Notes: generated by a model not told the origin, from the sequence alone. A DNA stretch of 64,000 bases from Cryptomeria japonica (GCF_030272615.1 NC_081410.1:140034849-140098848); one strand, 5' to 3'; numbered from the stretch's first letter, positions 46,725 through 58,569 are shown. Translations and numbers: made by a program.

Positions 46725-46990
46725 AGGGGGCATTATCATATTGAATCTCCATAGCAATTTCATATTAGTTTCATATCGACACCAGCTTCATATCGACTTT
46801 TCATATCAAATCAGTTCTTCATAAATGGGGCATCATATCGACAAGGGGCATTATCATATTGAATCTCCATATCAGTCTCATATCAGCTTCATATCGACAA
46901 AATCACATCAACATCTCATACCAATTTTTCATATCCAGATAATCATATCGACAACTTTGGCAACAATATCATATCAAAAAAAATTTGATG
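46725..46990 (+). repeat. CATATCGA-rich repeats at the 3' end of D
   Basis: CATATCGAC and GGGGCAT(T/C)ATCATAT words recur about ten times without strict spacing. A block containing GGGGCATTATCATATTGAAT appears twice (about 46726 and 46845). It corresponds to the CATATCGG repeats of element A at 36516-36720. Confidence 0.7.
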
Positions 46991-47042
46991 ACAAATTGAG
47001 GGGTTTTCTTTGAATCAACATGTGGTCACACGTTAACTCAAA

Positions 47043-47053
47043 GAGGGGCAAAA
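47043..47053 (+). promoter_or_regulatory. Element D polypurine tract
   Basis: GAGGGGCAAAA directly precedes the 3' LTR TGTAGACACC. The flanking TTTCTTTGAATCAAC upstream is shared with element A. Confidence 0.88.
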
Positions 47054-48642
47054 TGTAGACACCTAAAAGTTGCACAACAAATTAAGTGAATTTTATTCAT
47101 TTAATTATCCATTTCTTTCAATTAATTAAATTAAAATTTAACTAATATCCTTATTCTTCTAATTAGCCCATTAATCAAATTAAAGATTTGATTAAAATTT
47201 CCCTTCTTCTATCTAAGTCATTTAATTAAATACCCTCCTCTCTAGCCATTTTAATTAAATTCACATTTAATTAAAATCTCCCTCATGGCCATTTAATTAA
47301 ATTTTCCCCTGTAGCCATTGTAATTAAAACTACATTTAATTAAAGCCCCGTTTGCATTTAAATAAATCTAAATTTATTTAAAAAATCCCCCTACTTCCAA
47401 AATCCTACAAATGCAAGTTGCAACCAAAATCAAAATAAATTAATTTTATTTTAATTAAATTCCTTTTTCGCTCACCCACTTGCCTCCTAAACCTCTTCTA
47501 GAGCCTTCTAGATTCTTCTGAACCCTTTTAATTAGCTTTAATTCCTCTAATCATGTCCTTTCCCTAAATTTGAGGAGGTCACTTCTCAAAATTGGAAGCA
47601 AGTCTTCTAAATGCATTTAAGACTTTATTTCCTTCAACAAGCTAACTTGTTGAGTTCCCCAAATTTGGAAGGACTCTTACAAATTTATCCCCAAAGTCTT
47701 CCTAACCATTAATGGTTAACTCAACCTTCCCACATGGTTAGAGACTTTCTCTCTAACTTAACCCTCAACTAACCCAAGGGTCTCATCAAGCACTCATGGC
47801 TTTGACCCTAGTTATCCTATTAACCCTTTCAAAAGAGTTTACCCCTTGAGTAAAGGCTTTATCCATTGGTTATCCACTAACCTAACCATAACCTTACCTC
47901 CTAAGGTAACCTTCATGTCTCCTCAAGAATTTAATGCCTCTTACATCTCCTCTCAAGCCCTCTCAAGGTGACATTTGTCATTCTGAGATTGGATTGAATC
48001 CCTCACATGGATTGATAACTTTCAATCCTAGCTCTTGCTGAGATTATTCAATCTCAACCCTCCATTGCCCTATTTTTCCTATAAATAGAGTTCCCATTCT
48101 TCATTCTCCATATCAAGTATTTTGTGCATCAAACCTATAGTCATTTTGCAGGTTAAGGAGCTCTCTTTGTTATCTTCAATCATCAAGCATTCATCTCATA
48201 GCATTTTAGTTTCAATTAGCTTAAATGCATATCCTTTTCTAGCTTAATTAACTCATCTAGTAGCATTTAATCTTCAAATTTGAATTAACCTAGTTTTGTA
48301 TCTTCATCATATTGAGAATTTAGTCTTGCATCTTGCATCTCATCTTAATCTATTATCTTAACTTTCACTAGGATCTTATTTGCATCCATTTTGATCCTAG
48401 AATCATTTAAATCTCCTTCTCTAGGTTTTCATCCAAGAGATCAAGTGCTCTTCCAAGTGAGGGCCACCTTGAATCTTGAGGATCTTTAGAGATAGAGGAA
48501 CATGGAACGTGCTTAGAGTTTGGTTTTTCAAAGCTAGCTTCTTAGTTTTGGATTTTGATTTCTAACCTCTAACATAATGTTTCATGGGTGTGTTTGAGAT
48601 GTTTTCCCCTATTGCAAGCTGATACCACATTCCAGGCATACA
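47054..48642 (+). repeat. 3' LTR of element D
   Basis: It is 1589 bp, TGTAGACACC to CATACA, followed by CATAG. It differs from 8731-10285 by many substitutions and several indels, including extra AATTAAATT modules near 47220-47330. CCTATAAATAGAG at about 48079 is a likely TATA box. Confidence 0.93.
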
Positions 48643-48647
48643 CATAG
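48643..48647. repeat. Target-site duplication of element D, right copy (CATAG)
   Basis: This matches 8726-8730 and closes the nested block. Confidence 0.9.
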
Positions 48648-48867
48648 TAATGTCATCTCATGAAAGAGTATCATCCAAACCACATAAATCAAAAGGAAAT
48701 ATCCACAAGAGTCACACTAAGTAGCAAAATAAAGGTTGATCAAGGGAGGGGTATTACAATGGTAATGGGGGAGGGTGGGTGGATATAGGATAACAATAGC
48801 AAGCTATTCCGACGAATCTTCTCGCCTGTTGGTAGTAGGAGTACCTAAAGAATGAGGGGGTATATAT

Positions 48868-48941
48868 ATAATCTCTACACTCGTAACAATGATTTGCACG
48901 TGTAGATTTGATCTAATGATAATTTGAAGAAACCGTGAGTG

Positions 48942-48989
<48 letters not shown>

Positions 48990-49117
48990 CACACGCACGC
49001 ACGCACGCACACACACACGCACACACACACACACGCACGCGCGCGCTCGCGCACGTATTATGATTTCTTCAAATTATCATTTGATCAAATTCACACATGT
49101 GAAAATCATAGAGATTA
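48868..49117. repeat. MITE-like inverted repeat with a CA microsatellite at its centre
   Basis: The left arm (about 48868-48931) and right arm (about 49060-49117) are inverted copies. AATGATTTGCACGTGTAGAT against the opposite of ATTCACACATGTGAAAATCAT, and TAATGATAATTTGAAGAAA against TTTCTTCAAATTATCATTTG, match with few changes. The left arm has about 11 extra bases. The loop is a (CA)n tract at 48943-49052 with GC interruptions (CGCACGCACG, GCGCGCGCTCGCGC). No transposase is present. This is either a MITE or an inverted duplication around a microsatellite. Confidence 0.7.
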
Positions 49118-49120
49118 TTT

Positions 49121-50740
49121 TTACAATCTAAAAAAGAAATATTAACAATTTAACAACCACCTAACATAATGACTAGAGATAAACATATTAATACATTCCT
49201 AAATACTATATATCAACATATTTTAATATCAACCCTAAAACTAAATACATTTATTTAAATTGTTAATGTCATACAAATGTAAATGATATTTGATTAAGAT
49301 AACCATCTCAACTCTTAAATTAAACCTAAAACTATATATGTATTTATTTAAATTATTATTTTTAATATAAATTCATATAACCATTGAACTCTCAAATTAA
49401 AAAATATGTATCGTTTATTATTATAATCCTAGATATTTATGTTTAGGTGTTTTATTCCTCTACAACTAAAAACCTTTATATTAAATTATATGTTAATTTA
49501 TTATTCTTATAAAAATAGAAAAATTAAAGTGAAGTTAGAATAGATTTCAAAAGTTTTTAATATAATTAAATTTGGGCTAGAGAATTTTCTACGTTGCCAT
49601 CTCCTTAAAGATGAGTATGAAAACAAACTTCTAATAGTCTGTATAGGAAAAACTAAAAAAATTAATCTTATATATCTAAAGAATTTGAAACATTAATTTA
49701 GTTTTATTGTATATAAAATAATAATTTTTTTTATTCATTCATAAATTATTTTAATTAATTTTTTAGTTTATATTTTATTATAGTGAAAAAAGTTATGTAA
49801 TTATACATAATTATAACAGGTAAAAGTTTTTAAATTTTATATTTATTTTTAATATTATAAATATGTTGTCTTAATATTTAATCTAATTTACTTGTGTATC
49901 AATTGACCTCAACCTAGGTCTAATTAGCTACCAACATTCTTAACTTCTAATATATTTCATACAACCATTCATATACATTGGACTAAAACATAGATGTTGA
50001 TCTATCCCCTAGATAGAATCATAATATAGCCTATTCCTCCCAATATGTATCATTTGTTTCTTTGTTAGGTTAACAATTTCAAGGAATATGGTCAATAATC
50101 ATCAACTTGCACATCTCAACACTTCAAATTGACCACTGGGATCTTGTATTTAAGAACACTCCTAGGTCATTAATTATTGTTCAAACTTTGTGACTCAAAT
50201 TCGATATCAATTCATTACAAGGCTTTCCTTAACACTTGCAATAAAAAATAATACACTGCACTTTGCATTTTTGTATGTGGATCTTCCAACCTTTTTCATC
50301 AATAAAATGGATTTACCAATTATCAAGTAAGCTATCACACTCTCAATTTGCATACTGCTAGACTCCCCAAAGTGTTTCTCAATAGAATCTTGTTCTAAAT
50401 AATAATAATAATAATAATAGGAAAACATGTTTTGTGGGTTCATCAAAGTTCATGAAATTTTTGTATCACTACAACTAGAACATTATGGTGTGTTTTTGTG
50501 GTGTGTCTAGTTATGTGATGATTTATCAAGATTCAAAAATATAATGTTAAATACATCAACCCATATATCATGAGAAAATGGTTAATATGAATCTATCTCT
50601 CATGACTATTAATTGTCTACTCGACATTCATACATCTTTTTGGTGCTCAAAGGGAGGTCACTCATCTTAGTACTACTTTTGCCAAGAATGCATAAAACTA
50701 TGAATTTGCCTCCATAATTTGATGATATGATGAATCAATA
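49121..50740. other. AT-rich intergenic DNA, no gene seen
   Basis: No recognisable protein, LTR or RNA gene. The composition is very AT-rich between 49130 and 49900. A short (AAT)n tract lies at about 50397-50419. Confidence 0.6.
50397..50419. repeat. (AAT)n microsatellite
   Basis: About seven uninterrupted AAT units lie at the end of an otherwise non-repetitive stretch. Confidence 0.85.
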
Positions 50741-50746
50741 AGGATC

Positions 50747-52137
50747 TAGTCAACTACTGAGAGGTGGGGGTGAATCAGTAGATAGAAAACAAACTAAACT
50801 TTCACCAAACTTAATCCCAACCCATAAATCATTCACTGAACTAACCGGTTGAAACACTATAACAAAAACTATTACTGCACTGTCAAGCTTACCAATTGAC
50901 TAAAACATCAATGATACAATGTAACAGATCTGAAACTCACATACCATTTCATCAAAACATCAAATCACTTTACTAACATCAGTAATATCTCATTTTAGAT
51001 TATTGTCGGTCATCTAAACATATCTAAGTAGTTTTACTAGTTAAACATATTAACCATATAAAAAATACACACAAAATCATTCACCACTTGACACAATTTT
51101 TTTTGATGTGGAAACCCAAATGGGAAAAACCATGGTGGGGATGAATACCCACAAGTATTATGAACTCTTCTGAAGTTCGCCATGTTAGGAGCCAAACCTT
51201 GTTAATAGCTTTACAAAAATGTCATGCTAGGAACAAATCCAATTAAGGACCACCTGGTTAAGGGATTGACTACAATAATACCCTGTTAAAGGCAATACCC
51301 TATTAGGAGTAACCTCAATAGAGGATTTAAAATCTAAACTAATAGATCACCTAGTTAGAGGATTTAGAAAGCACCAAGCCTATTAAATCTTATCCGGTTA
51401 GGGGATTTAACTGTTGTAATTGTTAGAGAACAACATGGTCTTGTTGATCTGGTAATAGCATTATCTTTCTTAGTCAGATACTTTTATGCTCATATCTACC
51501 TTCAAAACATTTTGCAGACACTCCTTCTGGTTCAGCAACAGTCTCACTACCACACTTAACAAAATTGCCAACACATTACAAAACAACTCATCGACCTTAT
51601 AAGAAAATACAATAGGTCGATAACACAACACAAAACCTAAGATCTCATGGAGATTACAAACATGTCGGTTCAAACATGACTGTTGGATTACATAGCAATC
51701 AACTGCACATTGTTCAAGATAACTTTGACGGCTCCTGGATCACCGCTCATTGAAACCTGCAACTCATCACATGGTTTCACTTCATGATATGCATATGCTC
51801 ATTCCCAAGATAAAATAGTTATCTCTATGCGCCAAAACCACTTTGAAACTCGTCATGTGCATCATGCATATGTGTCATCCCCATCTTCGATCACCATTTG
51901 ATCATTCATCAACATAACCAAATCACCAAGCTCTATCGGTTAGGGTTTGGCATATCAACAAGTAAGGGTTACCGATTGACCACTCTGCTTGAATAACAAT
52001 ACTGGTTTCCTTCACTGCTCAACTACCAGTTGCATTACTGCATCACTACTGATTGCAATACAACTCCATTAATAGTTACTATTGACATCAATGACAACAC
52101 TATAGTTCATCAATGCAATCTTCATGCAATGCCAACA
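50747..52137 (-). repeat. Solo LTR related to the LTR of element B (copia type)
   Basis: The layout follows the B LTR: CTACTGAGAGGTGGGGGTGA parallels TACTAAGAGGGGGGGTGA, then TGTGGAAACCCAAATGGGAAA, ACCATGGTG, GAGGATTTA and GGTTAGGGGATTTA words, and it ends TGCCAACA as B does. It is therefore an LTR read on the minus strand, starting TGTTGGCAT at 52137. No primer site or polypurine tract adjoins it. The left end and the 5-bp duplication are unclear (GGATC against TAATC). It is a solo LTR, probably from LTR-LTR recombination of a lost element. Confidence 0.68.
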
Positions 52138-52194
52138 TAATCAAGTTCGCCTACCTCATTACCTAATTCATAAAACATGATCCATGGTGAATCC

Positions 52195-53098
52195 TGTTGG
52201 GTGAATATTTTGTCACAAGCGTACTAATGATAAATATGTATTTCACACATAGCTATGTTAAGACAAAGTCTTTCCTCTCATCAAGGAGAGGTTCCCTAGA
52301 AGAATTTGAGTATTTCAACAACTTTGAAATTAAATTCAGGGATAAGCTTAGGGCATGAAATTCTCTTTTTTTCATAATTAATGTATCTCCCTTCACTTGA
52401 TGATATTTCTTATAACTAACAAAACTAACAACTAATAGAAATTCTTTACAATGTTTTTTAATATCTCAACAATCATGTAAGCTCAAAGTCTTACGTGAGT
52501 GCAACTTAATTTAATCACCACAATTACAACTATAATAACAACTCGTAGCTCAAAGTCTTCAAGATGTGATTATTTTTCCTAAAAACTAAGAGCAAATAAT
52601 AGAAATACAAATCTTACTATGTAATCACTTAACTATCAAAAGATTTCCCAAATATGCAAATAGCACAAAGTCTACTTATCACAATTAGAAAGCTCTCTTA
52701 CTCACATACACATTATCACCAATAAGATTCAAGTATTTAGGAAATTCATAAGAACAATTCAATCATAAACACAATCTTTGGCCCAACACAAAGTTTGGAA
52801 ACCAACGGATTGCTATCTTTATTTCCCTGAGTCAATCCTTACATAAAAAATCTCAAAGTCTTTGTTGCGGTAAAAATTTGACAAAGTATTGCTTAGTATA
52901 ATAAAAGATAAATATTTACAAATGAAGTCCTCCTTATATAGGAAAAGAAGTTGAGAAAAAGGTGGGCACAATTGACTAATTCAACTGCACAGTCCCACTT
53001 GACTATAACTACTGCATAAAAAAAATGCAACTGCAAGAACATTTCCAGTAACCAAGAATGAAACTACATGAAAAGATAGTGTCAGTGGGAACACTTCA
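52195..53098 (-). repeat. Presumed 3' LTR of element F
   Basis: It reads TG...CA on both strands (TGTTGGGTGAA...AACACTTCA). On the minus strand CTATATAAGGAGG at 52929-52941 is a good TATA box. Five copies of CAAAGTCT(T) are spread through it at about 52265, 52487, 52551, 52665 and 52856. There is no second copy in the window, so the LTR status rests on ends, promoter and adjacent purine tract. Confidence 0.6.
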
Positions 53099-53112
53099 TT
53101 CTTCTTTCTCCT
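53099..53112 (-). promoter_or_regulatory. Element F candidate polypurine tract
   Basis: On the minus strand AGGAGAAAGAAGAA immediately precedes the LTR start TGAAGTG. Confidence 0.6.
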
Positions 53113-53119
53113 CATTGAT

Positions 53120-56100
53120 TTTCTTGAATTCCTTGAACTGAGCTAAAACAACTTCCATCTCAGATTTATCTGGCATTGTCGTAAAGCTAGTGATAGCATG
53201 AACCTGGGAACCTATATCTCCAGCTTTCATAGTACTTCTTTCTTCCATCTTTCAACATTGAGGCACGAACTTCAAAACTAACATGTATCTTAAGCAATTT
53301 ATCAAATTCATTCAATGAGAAGTCTTGTTCTGCCCAGTGAGTAATTAGGGAAAGAAATTATTGTATGATCTTCTCACTGGATATTAGTTTCTTATCATCA
53401 TCATACAAGCAACAAGGAATCTCAACTATCCTTGTCAAAATATGGTCAATCTTATTATTACATTCTTTCTTTTCTTGATCTAGCTCTATGATTATTGACC
53501 TTATTATTTTATTTTTATGAGATAATAATGACAAAATTTGGATGTATTTCTCTCATGTTGATATTACCGTGTTTTCTACAAGGACATCAATCCTGAAACC
53601 TTTCATTTTGCCCCAAAGAGTCATGGTCTTTTCAATGTCTTCCATTTCTTTGGACAAAGTAGTTTTGATACCTTGCATTTGACTTTGAACAACCTCAAAG
53701 TCCATTAGCAACTTAATCGTTGAATCCAGAAGAAGAGAGCCCTCTAACTTCAAACAATTGGTCTATTCGTCCACTACTCAGCCCTTGATGCCTACCTGTT
53801 CCACCTTTTTGAGCACCTCAATTTTGATTGAGGAAACAATCGGCTCAACCTCCTGGGAAGATTGCATGACTTTGTGAAGCACACTTGTCAGTTGATCACA
53901 CTTTTGTTTCCATTCAATCTTTTCAGCTCTTTCCTCATCCAACCTGCGCATAATTGCATTCAATGCAGCTTGAGAGTCTTGTTTGACACTCTCATATGTT
54001 TCAACCCTGATTTCCACTATTTTCTTTGTGTAGTTGGTAGGTTGAACATTATCTTTTCTTTTGTTCACCAAAGCTATCAAAACTTCAACATACTTTCTCT
54101 TAGTAGTAGGATCCACCAACACCCAAGAAACAATCTTTGGCGTTTTAGTCCCTTTTGCCTTGGATGGAACTAACTTCTCGAAGTCGAAGTCATGTGGTGA
54201 AATCACTTGTTTCTTCCTTTTAGGTGCCCCAATATCCATTTGTGGTGAAAGATCTTCTTTGGTGTTTGGATTTGTGGCCTCCTTTTGAGTAGTCATCAGT
54301 ATCTAAGACACATTCTAACTTTATGATGTGGCAACAGAAGATGGAATTACTTGCACTAGGATTGTGGTAACAGATGGTGGTTTTGTTGATAGAGAAACAA
54401 TAGTCATTGTTGGTGCTTCCCCCGAAACAACTATGGTTACAACCATTGATGGTGTTTTAGTGGTGAAAATGGTACTTACAATAGGTGGAGCTTCAACCAT
54501 GATGGTTATAGAAGGTAGGGCCACTGATTGCTACTCTACAACTATTTGCTCCAAATATTAAGTGAAATCCATAATGGATGTAGGATCATCAAAACTCGGG
54601 AGACTAGATAATGTAACATATTCTTGATCACCCTTATCTTGTGGTAATTCTATATTCAACCCCTCATCATCATATTCTTCTACCTCTTGATCTGAATCTA
54701 ATTCAATAGAATGAATGACAACTTGTGTAGGAGTTGATACCTGTGAAGTAGTGGGGGTAGTACTTTCTCCTTGTTGACTTGATTCTTCTACTTCTTTCAT
54801 TTTCTCTTCATGAAGAATATCCCCTTCTTGTTTTTTCTCTAGTTCATTTGCAACTGGCTATTCAAAATCCCTAGACGTTACTTGTGGGGATGATGAAGAT
54901 TCACCTTTCTTTAAACCTTTGACCGTGAATTTGAACTTTGGTCCTTTTCCCTTAGATTTTGGTGAAGGGATTGGCGGTGTGACCTTCACATCTTCTTTGT
55001 TATTGGTCCTTAATTCAGATTTTTTGCCAACTAGACCATCACTATCATCATCATCACCAAAATTGGAAGGAATTTGTTTCATTCTAATCCCCTTCTTCAA
55101 CAACCATGCATTAGTATTAGCCAAAATAGGATCAATTATTTGGGTAATAGATTTACATTCCTTCTTAGACCATTGGATGAGTGGCAAGGGAGAATCAATG
55201 ATCTTTCATTCAATGTATATCAGGTCCACTATGTCATCAATATCTCCCATTGTGTCTGGGATCCTAGCCAAATCCAGGTTCTCAATCTGTTCTAAGGTGA
55301 GATGACTGAAATCCATCCTCCTCACATCTTCACAATTTGCCCAGACATCTTCAATCTGATACACATATGTATAGATCCTCTTTATTTTGTTCTTCATTCC
55401 ACGAAAATCAAAATTATTATGGGCTTTGAACCTCCTCATAGTCATCCATTGTATTTCATCCTCCATATTTTTGGCCTTTGGGTTGGTCAACAATGAATAT
55501 CGACCAATAGATTCTGGAAATTTGAGGCCAGTTTTATGAGCTTGTGACAGCCTCTCATGTACGTGAATCAATTGTCAACATAATTCCATGAGAATAATTT
55601 TATTTGAAGGATACCTTAGCAACATGAATGATTCACCTATAAAACATCCTATGTGGATATATGTGAAAGTAGGAAATTGAAGGAATACACAACCAAAGAA
55701 AGAAACTCTGTTGTATGTCGCTTTTGAAAATTTTCTCTTCTCTAAGCCTTTATCAAACATACACTTCTAGACAACAAAGAAGGCATCATTAACCCTTGTG
55801 AAGTGGCTTCTTTGATTATCAATTGTAAGCTGTTAATAGTAACCACATACTAGCGCTAGCCTTCTATCACCTTTGGTAGACAAAACTAGATATTGCCTGA
55901 TGGAGGCAATTGCATACACAAGGTATGAGGTCATATAGAATTTCAATATTATTTTGACCTCTTTTAGCTGTGCACATAGTGCATCACTAATCTGCTCTCC
56001 CCAATCTATTTTGGTACTCCTGATTATGCTCATATAATAACACATCCAATTCTATAAGTAATGAGAATCTCTCAAACCTTTTACTCATGATAGCATAGTG

Positions 56101-56730
56101 ACCATATGATTTTATTCCTCATTAAAATCACTTCTATGGAAGTATTTAGGTCATCTTGAAGTAGTGGAGACCCTAGTTGAAGATAAGAAAGTTGTATTGA
56201 TCATCTTCTTACATTTTTCTTCATTCTTCTCATAATAATCTTGAGCACCATCTTTGGTTATGTCTGCTACTTCTTCTACTGGAGAACCCTTAAACACGCT
56301 ATTGAAGAAAACACTTTTTTATTTGTGTCCTTCACCTATCTTGTATTAGGATTGAAATGATCTGCCACTGCAAGTACAAAGTCTGGATCATGAGTTGTTG
56401 TTGGGGAAGAAGCATAATTATGCAACTCTGAATTGATCAAGCATGTCATGTAAGATGGATCCTTTTTAACTCGATCAATAAATTCTTGCATGTCTATGTG
56501 GCCAATCTCAGTATCCCTGATTTTCTTGACATTTGATTCAACTGAGTTTTCTGGGAACATATTCAAGTATTTATCATACTTGTACTTCATTTTTTTCATA
56601 GGCGGCTTGTTTGGTGAAGGCTCTAACTGACTTGAAGAAGGCTTTGATTTTCCTTGAGAAGGCTTAGAAATTTATGAAGTTCTGCATTCAACACTAAGGA
56701 TTAGTGTTTTGAAAATCATCACCATTAGAC
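53120..56730 (-). pseudogene. Element F long ORF: uncharacterised non-pol protein, decayed
   Basis: From 56045 down to 53553 one minus-strand frame is kept for about 830 codons, broken only by stops. A frameshift at about 56050-56335 joins it to an upstream part (KPSQGKSKPSSSQLEPSPNK, then MKKMKYKYDKYLNMFPEN). The first half looks globular (LKEVKIILKFYMTSYLVYAI; FSKATYNRVSFFGCVFLQF; FKAHNNFDFRGMKNKIKRIY; LEQIENLDLARIPDTMGDID). The second half is low-complexity and acidic, with a Thr/Val/Pro-rich stretch (54321-54800), a basic patch (GAPKRKKQ) and coiled coil (53778-54100). No enzyme motif of retroelements is seen. The family is unknown to me. The layout is like that of the second ORF of B. 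Confidence 0.6.
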
Positions 56731-56802
56731 GAGCAATTTCATTGAGCAAAACAAGTTTCATGAGTTAAAAACGAGTTAGGAAAAAAATGGACAAAAAATT
56801 GT

Positions 56803-57754
56803 AGGTCAGACTTTAAAGTCCGATCTGCAAGTAAGAAAACCAATATTCGCACATCAAACTTTAAAGTCTGATGTGTAGGGGAAAAACATCACGGGTTGTA
56901 TATCATACTTTAAAGTCTGATGTGTTGGGCATGAAGAACAACTTTGCAGATCAGAGAGAAAATTCCGACCTGCACTTGAACAAAGTTCAAAGGATCATGC
57001 ACATCGGACTTTAAAGTCCGATATGCATCCAAGGTATGACAAAGGTCCCTACATGTTGAGTTTTAAAACCCAACATGTAGGGACATTGATAGGTCATTTG
57101 TGAGCCGAACTTTAAAGTCCGACTTGTAGAGCTCAATGGAATCAAACATCCCTTCGTATACCAAACTTTAAAGTCCGATATGCGAAGGCATGTACATGGC
57201 TTATCCTCATGTCGGGTTTTAAAGCCTGAAATGTAGAAAGATAGGAAATCTAGCATGTAAGCCGGATTTTAATGTCCAACTTGCATGAACAAAAAATGGG
57301 TCAAACAAAGCCTAAAATTCACCCTACACTTGAGCAAGGATAAAAAGGAAAAAAGAAAAGGCAAGGCAGGTCGGATTACAAATCTTGACCTGTCACAAAC
57401 TAATCTAAGACAAACAAAACCCTAAACTAGAAAATAACAAATGCAAATTCAAGAATGATACAAAACTGACCTCAAATCGTGAAAAGATGGAGGAAATCGA
57501 CTTCCAAAACCTTAAACACACTTGCACAAGAAAAATCCATAGTCACAGAGCTCAGGAAGACAAATAAACAAGTTAAAATAAAAAATAAAAACCTAAAAAA
57601 CACGTTAAATAGAGTTTAAAGTGTAATTAATGCACAAAGCGTGCCATGCACATCGGGGAAAAAACTCGACTTGCACTCGGTATAATCCGCTCTGACCTGC
57701 ACTTAACTTATGCAACAATAAAATTGCATGTCAGGGAAAAAACCCTGACATGCA
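56803..57754 (-). repeat. Array of about twelve related hairpins in the leader of element F
   Basis: Palindromes with a CTTTAAAG-type centre lie at 56803-56826, 56850-56875, 56899-56922, 56998-57027, 57045-57084, 57102-57125, 57151-57188, 57208-57233 and 57254-57287, with centres 48-56 bp apart. A weak one lies at 56946-56972. Looser members are at 57365-57394, 57647-57675 and 57725-57754. The best has 20-base arms with one mismatch (57045-57084). The last has 12-base perfect arms around six A. Stem sequences differ between members (CGGACTTT, TTGAGTTTT, TGTCAGGG) while pairing is kept. Confidence 0.85.
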
Positions 57755-57905
57755 TACCAAAGCTACTACACATGCAAAAATAAAGACAACTTAAAAATGA
57801 CAAGATGCAAAAAGTGACTAACCAACGAGGTAAGCTATCCTTTCTCGGAGCACGTGAGGTAGGAAACAGACAAGTTTCGTAGGGTTGCCTCACGATTTCG
57901 GCCTT

Positions 57906-58569
57906 GTTGAAATCGATGACAACAAGTCCAATGGTTTATAGAGAATATTTTATAACTTATGTAAGCAATGTAGATCACCCAAAAAGAATTGTAGACTGTA
58001 GAACACACAATAGGATCTTAAAGATGAGATGTGGAACAATAATTACACATTAAAAATAGTCAGAGTTTAGGAAATAAATATACTTCAATTCAATAGAAGG
58101 ATAGATTAAGGTACATATATGTACAAAGTTCAACAAAGTTGAGAATGTGAATTCTCGTGATAAGAAAAGGGGGTAATACATCCTATCTAATTTTTTTAGA
58201 CTATAATAAACTTGACATTAGATATTTGAAGCACGACAATATTTATCAGTCAATAATTGAATTTCCTCTTAAGGGATGTTTATGGATAGTGTGGTTGGAA
58301 TGAATATTTCTATTACTAAAATGGGGTGACACAATTAACTAGTTTGCACATAACTATATTGCTTATCCATGTCCTTAATGTGAGGGAGCATGTAATTTAT
58401 ATAATATATTTAAATCATAGTTGTAATACAAAAATTATAAGTTTAACGACTCGTCCTAAATCTATAGCCTTTTAAAATTATATCAATTGCATTTATTGAT
58501 AATTGATATTTTGTTACATGGTCAAATTCATCCATGTATAGATCTAATAAAATCACAAGGTATATGCAA
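57906..58569. other. AT-rich stretch, no gene seen
   Basis: No protein or RNA gene is recognised. TGTTGAAATCGATGACAACA at 57905 is an imperfect palindrome and could be an LTR end, but no partner was found in the window. Confidence 0.5.

Larger units (their letters stand above)
8731..48642 (+). mobile_element. Element D: outer gypsy-like LTR retrotransposon with nested insertions, no pol
   Basis: Two direct repeats starting TGTAGACACC and ending CATACA (8731-10285 and 47054-48642) are flanked by identical CATAG. A primer site follows the 5' LTR and the polypurine tract GAGGGGCAAAA precedes the 3' LTR. Removing elements A and E with their duplications leaves about 13.4 kb. Internally there is a 21-bp-period array, a conserved leader, a gag-like proline/serine-rich ORF and long non-coding repeats, but no protease, RT, RNase H or integrase. 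D is therefore a large non-autonomous derivative. Its leader, 3' block and polypurine tract resemble those of element A, so the same machinery may once have mobilised both. Confidence 0.88.
52195..57905 (-). mobile_element. Element F: LTR element with 3' LTR, unknown ORF and hairpin leader; 5' LTR not found
   Basis: On the minus strand the order is a hairpin-rich leader (57754-56803), a long ORF (about 56730-53120), the purine tract AGGAGAAAGAAGAA and an LTR starting TGAAGTGTTCCC and ending CACCCAACA. No gag knuckle, protease, integrase or RT is visible. A matching 5' LTR was not seen right of 57900, so F is truncated or rearranged. The right limit is arbitrary. It shares the layout of element B (LTRs plus a non-pol ORF) but not its sequence. 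Confidence 0.55.

Noticed and set aside
46482-47013. Plus frames with PETRHFDHLSYTGG peptides
   Set aside because: They are translation of the TCTTATACAGG and CATATCG repeats of D.
48804-49145. CVRVCV and THTHTH frames
   Set aside because: They are translation of the CA microsatellite.
56803-57754. CRISPR-like array
   Set aside because: The repeats are palindromes that vary in sequence, the spacers are not unique inserts of fixed length, and the context is a plant retroelement.
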